Assembly: GCA_037951165.1 (NCBI GenBank)
Contig: JBBDHG010000011.1
Location: 6,661,001 to 6,725,000, forward strand
Reading direction: 5' to 3'
Source: Lophius americanus
Lineage: Eukaryota > Chordata > Actinopteri > Lophiiformes > Lophiidae
DNA length: 64,000 bases
Position numbers and translations under genes: made by a program
Shown: one piece after another, positions 58,937-64,000 of the stretch
How positions within the stretch are numbered: position 1 is the stretch's first letter
Layout: each line of letters starts with the position of its first letter
The notes under the pieces: generated by a model
Database searches by the model: none
The model's input: the letters and a program-made list of their open reading frames with translations, nothing else
Told to the model about the DNA's origin: nothing

Positions 58937-61900
58937 CTATGATGGAGAAACATAGAGGGAGACGAGAGGAGGAAGAGAGAACTTTTTAGTCCTATTCACA
59001 GGAGTCTAAGGGATTTGTGAGTGAGAACTTACCACAGCGCAGTTCATCCGAGCCATCAAAGCAGTCTTTGACTCCGTCACACTCAGGATTGACTTTACTT
59101 AAACACTTTCCATTGGCACATTTGTATGAGGATGACGAGCAGCCTTTAATATCTGAAGGAAATGAATGACAACATTAAGCATTTAAAGTGAAAAACAAGG
59201 TGTCCAATAAGAAGAGGACGACTCATGAAAACAACGTATTGTATTACAATTAGAAGGTTAACACTCTAAATTAATCTGAAAATGTTTGTTTTTGATATAC
59301 AAACCAATCAAATCTGAAATAATAACACAATGACTGAGTAGACATGGGGTAGGGCAGCTAGTTCATTTTTTAAATGCTTGCAGATGGAATTTCAGATAAA
59401 CAGTGAAACTAGCAGGACAAATAATTTAAATGCTAAGGAACGTTCCTTCTAAAGCCTTATTCTTCATTTTCTACTCATCGAGTTCCTAAGAATCATTTTC
59501 AGCTTGGATTTCTGTATGAAGGTGAGTTTCAATCCATTTAATAATGTCCTGTTATTAAAATGCTTTCATTACAAGTCCTGTGATACGATAAACCAGTTCT
59601 GACAACACACTTTGAACGGATTGTGTTGTAGAATATAACCAGCAGAGCTGCAAATATAAAAAAAGGTAAAATGTGTTGCCAGTGCAAAAAAAAAAAGGAG
59701 GAAAATGAAACTGTAAAGCTGATTTATTTTCAAATAAGGGAAATAAAATAACCATACAAGCCTAGTTTATTTTTTAATGTCTGCTTTTATGGGTTGGGTT
59801 ACGCTGTCTTTCTCAACAGCAACGGTTTATCCCCTAAAAATCCCCCAACCCTCTGCATTGTAGAAGCAATTCCCCTGTTTGTGCTCCTCAAACAAAATAT
59901 GAAGTTATGTCTGAAAAACAGTGTTTTTTGTAATAAAGCTCCCCCGAGTGACTAGAACATGAACTATAGGAGTAAAACATTACAGGAGTTGAATATGATA
60001 TGATTAAGATAGATCTCCTTGAGTAGGAGGCACACAATTTGTGGTAGACAGGACCGAAGGCTGAGGAATTATGGCCTGACTACTTATGGAGACAAAACTC
60101 GCCCTAGCGTCAGAAATATACAATCAACTTTTCCCAAAATCAGTCCAGCTCTTCCTCGTTCAAAGACCAATGTTGGTATACAGTTTGAAAAGGATATATG
60201 AAATTGGTTCTGTGTTATTCCATAAACATGGAGGATCTGCGGTGGCGGCGATGACAATTCTATGACAGCGAAGAGTAATTACTCTCTTCTTGATCGACGT
60301 GACAAGCGCAGTCTGATGATACTCACATGCTCTGCTGCAATTCAGTTCATCACTGCGGTCTTTGCAGTCAATAACGCCATCACACACTGAGGACTTTGGC
60401 AAACAGACCTTGTTGGGACACACGTGGTAACATTTACCACCTGAAAAACACTAATGTTATTATTATTAACATTTAAACAATTACATGCACGTGTTACGGT
60501 GGTGACGATCTACTCACCACAGATGTCCTCTTCGCTACTGTCTGCACAGCTGCTCTGGCTCACACACTGGCTGCTCTGAGGCCTACACTGGCTGTTAGCA
60601 CACAACACTTCACCTGGTCTGCAGGATGCTGCAGGTTGAACACAAACGTGTACACATGAACGCAGAAATACACGCAAACTGAAAGGACACGTCTTGGAGG
60701 CTAGATAAGAATAACAAAATGCACGAGCCAAGAGTGCTGCTCTTCATATCTACAGTCTTACTTACAGCATCTAGCCTCGTCCCGTCCGTCCGAGCAGTCT
60801 TTGACACCATCACATACTTTCCTCAGAGGGATACAGCGTCCATCTCCACAGCGAAACTGGCGGGGACATGCTGGAAATAGACAGGAAGGACTCTTGCATG
60901 GATTCAATTAAACTACAGTACTTTCTTTGGCTTGTGGAGGAGACGTGAAGACTGTACTCACTGCCCTCTGGAGAGAAAACCCGGTAGATCAAGTAGAAGC
61001 CCTTATGAGTGATTGATTCATCTGAGTGGAAGTGGAGGGTAAGAGGAGAGGAGTATACCCGCTTCTTGCTGCTGCTTGACACTGGATTGCACAGTCTGGA
61101 TACAGATGAGGAATTTTACTTTCAACTCACGAGCACATCTAAGTAAAACATGGAATTTGCTGAACATAATTAAAAAATTGCTTGAGGGGGATGAAATAGC
61201 ACTTTGAGATTTGATCCAAATGTATAGGGTGTTATAAGTTAAATGTTTTATTATTATTATGAAATGTTAACCCGGACCCTTGATTATGGGGACCTTGGAT
61301 GCCACACAGATCAGCTGCACAACTTACTTGACCCCTCCGATGTCCAGCCAGTCTTTTTCACAGCCGTCAGATGACGAGGCATCCTGGATATCCATCGTCA
61401 CTACCGTCATGGATATCAAGTATCCTGGCAACGGCGCCTGATAAAGTAACAAAGATCTGCAGACAGAGCTCGCAAACTGGAATGTGGACAAGCCAAATTC
61501 ACTCCTTCATCCATTTTCTAACATCTCTATTTTATTTCTCATCTTCTTCCACGCACACATATCTATGCATAAGGTCATGTGACTCACCTGTATTGTCCAG
61601 ATGCAGCCTATATTAGGAGGGTAAAAGGAAGGGTAGTAGGGCGATGTAATAGAGCCATTCCAGGAGGAAATTGACCCTCCGCAACCTGCAGGGGGAGACA
61701 GAGACCCAGATTAGGTTTAAAAATAATTGACTCAAGCAGTACCGTGAATACATCACACTAGACATCAGTGTTTGTGGGAGCACTAAAACCTGCTTTGGGG
61801 ATAGCTTGGAAGTAAGCTTTGAAGGTTGCTCCATCCCTCTGCCTGCTGAAGGAGAAGGTGACCAGCATCACATTCCCAGAGGAAGTCAGCTTCATGACAG

Positions 61901-62935
61901 GGGATGAACCCGAAACAGGCAGTCCGCACCATCTGAAGCAGTTTGTTTATTAGAAAAGTCCAGGGTAACAACATTTAAATAAGTGTGAGACAAATGCAGA
62001 TGCTCTGAGATTCCCATCAGAAATAAATGGGATAAGATGTCTACCTGGCAATTATCTTGTTCTGTAAAGGAAGCAAGAAGTCATAAGCTGAGAGCTTGTG
62101 GGCCGTGCAGCTTCCAGGAGAGGCGCCATGCAGGTTGAGGATGACCAGCCTCACCACATGACCCGATGGCACACGGAGACGCCACTGGTAGTACGGCTTC
62201 TTGGGGCTCACAAGGCTCAATGTGCGGTTGTTGCCATATTTGGCATAGAGGTCAAAGGACATCGCTAGACAGAAGACGTGAGAAAATATTTATCTGTGCA
62301 AATGTTGCACCATTAGAATGAATAAACATTCCTGAGAGCAGGAATCATCATCATCATCATTAACAAAGTTTGGCCAGTTCTAATCAGTCTGTCACATTCA
62401 CACTTATAAGGTTTTGAGGTTTGGAATCATAAAGTCACCTTGAAAGCCAAGCTGCCACTTCCCACCATGAATACTATTTGGATTCTTGCTCTTGTCGGAT
62501 TTTTCTTCCCATTCGAAGTCTGGGTCCAAACCTGCATACACAGAGAGCTCATTTCAAACCAACAGAACAATATGCATATATAAACCACACTATCAATACA
62601 AACAATAATATTTATTATTTAACTTATTGTGCCTTGCTGAAATATCAGATGCAAAAGCCTCAGAGACAATAGTGAATATGTGGTTTGTTAATGACAGTGG
62701 GATCTCTACCCAGCAGGTGGAGCGTGTTGTCGTCGTTCTCCATGTAGTACCACTGCTCGTTGCTGCTGTACCGCAGCACCTTGTTGCTGCCCGGGAGCCT
62801 TCGCTGCAGCCTCTCCGGGCTGGACCTCTGGATCGCCTCCGCAACGTCATCCGGGGCGGAAAATTGACTCCAGTAGAAGACGTTGAGCCCGTCTTCTCCT
62901 TCACTGTCGGACAAAAGGTTTTCAGTGTTGCTATT
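57799..62935 (-). CDS. Matriptase (ST14)-like type II transmembrane serine protease (5' partial, 15 exons)
   Basis: Epithelial cell-surface trypsin-like protease. Exons from 5' to 3': 62710-62935, 62439-62531, 62045-62264, 61790-61932, 61588-61685, 61328-61437, 60962-61095, 60766-60870, 60518-60628, 60327-60440, 59033-59152, 58753-58936, 58406-58677, 58117-58253, 57799-57966 (TGA stop). Phases join throughout and give 744 residues. Order: end of SEA domain (VFYWSQFSAPDD), CUB1, CUB2, four LDLa repeats, S1 protease. Human ST14 has 855 residues with the same order, so about 110 residues (cytoplasmic tail, membrane anchor, start of SEA) lie beyond the window. The four LDLa repeats and CLSKVNPECDG before the protease favour ST14 over TMPRSS7, but which teleost st14 copy this is cannot be told. 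Confidence 0.9.
59033..60870 (-). CDS. Matriptase-like: four LDL-receptor class A repeats
   Basis: One repeat per exon: CPRQFRCGDGRCIPLRKVCD ending CSDGRDEARC (60766-60870); CRPGEVLCANSQCRPQSSQC ending CADSSEEDIC (60518-60628); CYHVCPNKVCLPKSSVCDGV ending CKDRSDELNC (60327-60440); CSSSSYKCANGKCLSKVNPE ending CFDGSDELRC (59033-59152). Three keep the acidic calcium cage D-x-S/R-D-E. The second reads DSSEED and has a shorter loop, so it probably binds calcium poorly. All joins are phase 1. Confidence 0.92.
60000..60200 (+). repeat. Dispersed repeat shared with 31850-32105
   Basis: Plus-strand copy of the unidentified repeat in flt1 intron 10, here in an intron between two LDLa exons. It starts GATAGATCTCCTTGAGTAGG and has TATGGAGACAAAACTCGCCC, CGTCAGAAATATACAATC and TTTTCCCAAAATCAGTCC. 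Confidence 0.5.
61205..61262 (+). repeat. L2-type 3' tail, degraded
   Basis: GGGTGTTATAAGTTAAATGTTTTATTATTATTATGAA, a diverged copy of the tail at 8571. Confidence 0.45.
61328..62935 (-). CDS. Matriptase-like: SEA end and two CUB domains
   Basis: The first exon gives NVFYWSQFSAPDDVAEAIQR, matching the end of the ST14 SEA domain (AYYWSEFSIPQH). CUB1 spans about residues 100-225 (MSFDLYAKYGNNRTL .. FKAYFQAIPKAG). CUB2 begins CGGSISSWNGSITSPYYPSF and continues CIWTIQ, DWLDIGGVKLC and LHFHSDESITHKGFYLIY, finishing in the LDLa-linked exon 60962-61095. CUB domains position substrates and inhibitors in the family. Confidence 0.85.
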
Positions 62936-63009
62936 CTACAGGGGAAATATAGCCGAGTGTGTCATTCATGCACAGATTCATGTCACATTTATTTCACTCC
63001 ATCAGACTG

Positions 63010-64000
63010 TGTAGAGCCTTCTAGAATTATTGGCACCCTTTGAAAAAATGAGTAAAATCAGATGCAAATCTGATACCTTTAAAATCTAAATTATCTACAT
63101 ATGTGTCACAATTATTGGCACACTCTGTATTTAATATTCTTTTGCACAATAACAGCACCGGGTCTCCTTCTTTAGTGCGCGATGAGGTTTGAGAACCCAT
63201 GTAGAAGGTCTGAGAAAACATTCCGCCTAACAGAAACTCTCCCAACGCCTTCAGATTCTGAGGTCGACTCTTGTTGACTCTCCTCTGCTGCACATTCCAC
63301 AGATGTTCTGTGGGGTTAAGGTCAGGTGACTGGGATGGTCTGGTCAAAAGCTTTATTTTGTCATTTCTGAAACATTCTGTTGTTATTTTGAGGAATGCTT
63401 CAGATCATTGCCCTGCTGTAAGGTCCTACCACGGCACAGTTGACGTTTACTGGCAGAGGCTTTTTGGATTTCACCAAACATCTGCTGGTACTTGATGGAG
63501 TCCGTGGGACCATATCTAGTAAATTGGAAGAACAACAGTCCCAAAGCGTCAGATCCTCCATCAGACTTCACCACGGGTAGGAGGCGACTGTGGCTTCCCT
63601 TCTTGTAAAGCCACACCCATCTTTGATTCTTGTTAACAAAAAGCTCTCATTTGGACTCATCTGTCCTATGACCTGTTTCTACTGAAAGCTGCAGTGGTGT
63701 TTGGCAAACTGTAGGTGCTTTAGCGTGTGCGGCTGACAGCGGAGGCTTCTCTCTTGCTACCCTCCCAAACAGCTTGTGGGGGTGTAGGTGTCATCTGATG
63801 ATGGTAAAAGACACTTTCTGACCCCAGGATTTGACTGTCCAGGTAATTATCTAGTTGTAATCCTCTGAGAGCCAGTCCCGACTCTCTTACTTACAGTCTG
63901 TGGGGTTTGCAGACGAGTCATATTCAAGGCTGATTTTGAACATCTCCAGTCTCTTTAAACTTCTTAATTATTGGTCAAATCGCCAAAACTGACATTTATA
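63010..64000 (-). mobile_element. Decayed Tc1/mariner element at the window edge
   Basis: Minus-strand translation in several broken frames gives KKFKETGDVQNQP (start region), VWLYKKGSHSRLLPVVKSDG followed by GSDALG, and SQSPDLNPTEHLWNVQQRRV followed by RPQNLKALGEFLLG. These appear in Tc1 transposase order, with the signature SPDLNPxExLW. The terminal sequence AATAATTCTAGAAGG with GTGCCAAT lies near 63020-63045. Stops and frameshifts are frequent. It sits in the intron upstream of the SEA exon. Confidence 0.75.

Noticed and set aside
62627..63043. 138-codon plus-strand frame at 62.6-63.0 kb
   Set aside because: Antisense of the GC-rich SEA/CUB exon of the matriptase-like gene.
63880..63930. 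Possible upstream protease exon with a strong GTAAGTAAG donor
   Set aside because: The sequence before it is the start of a Tc1 transposase (KKFKETGDVQNQP), and joining it to the SEA exon would create a stop.

Overview
The window is nuclear DNA of a bony fish, most likely a percomorph-type teleost. It holds three protein-coding genes in many small exons with GT..AG introns. The rest is compact introns carrying teleost-style repeats: Tc1/mariner copies, L2/Rex-type LINE pieces with (ATT)n tails, the dispersed repeat ending GGATAAGCGG..GAATGAATG, and long CA/TG and TA microsatellites. I see no bacterial or viral genes, no CRISPR array and no rRNA.

Region 1 (1-11665, + strand): the 3' 17 coding exons of pan3, the pseudokinase subunit of the PAN2-PAN3 poly(A) nuclease. 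They encode 680 residues including a PAM2 motif; the first exons lie left of the window. Region 2 (11666-15723): a tail-to-tail intergenic stretch. Region 3 (15724-53340, - strand): a complete flt1 (VEGFR-1) gene with 30 coding exons. All phases join, giving 1277 residues: signal peptide, seven Ig domains, one transmembrane helix, a split tyrosine kinase and a C-terminal tail. Upstream of its ATG are a TATA box and an adjacent ETS/CRE-like pair. Region 4 (53.6-57.7 kb): intergenic, with a long TA tract, a dispersed repeat and a Tc1 element. Region 5 (57799-62935, - strand): the 3' 15 coding exons of a matriptase (ST14)-like type II transmembrane serine protease (SEA end, two CUB, four LDLa, trypsin-like domain; 744 residues), with its N-terminus right of the window. 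Region 6 (63.0-64 kb): a decayed Tc1 copy.

The pan3/flt1 tail-to-tail pair is conserved between fish and mammals. The matriptase-like gene next to the flt1 promoter is not what mammals have there. The genes do not form one pathway: mRNA deadenylation, VEGF signalling and pericellular proteolysis. The most interesting points concern flt1: an activation-loop Asp where human FLT1 has the decoy-defining Asn; an in-frame stop just past the exon 10 donor that would create a soluble receptor; and an unexplained GC-rich open frame with a good splice acceptor in intron 10. I found no convincing wholly new system. Exon borders were read by eye from splice signals, reading phase and similarity to remembered family sequences; no alignment was run.
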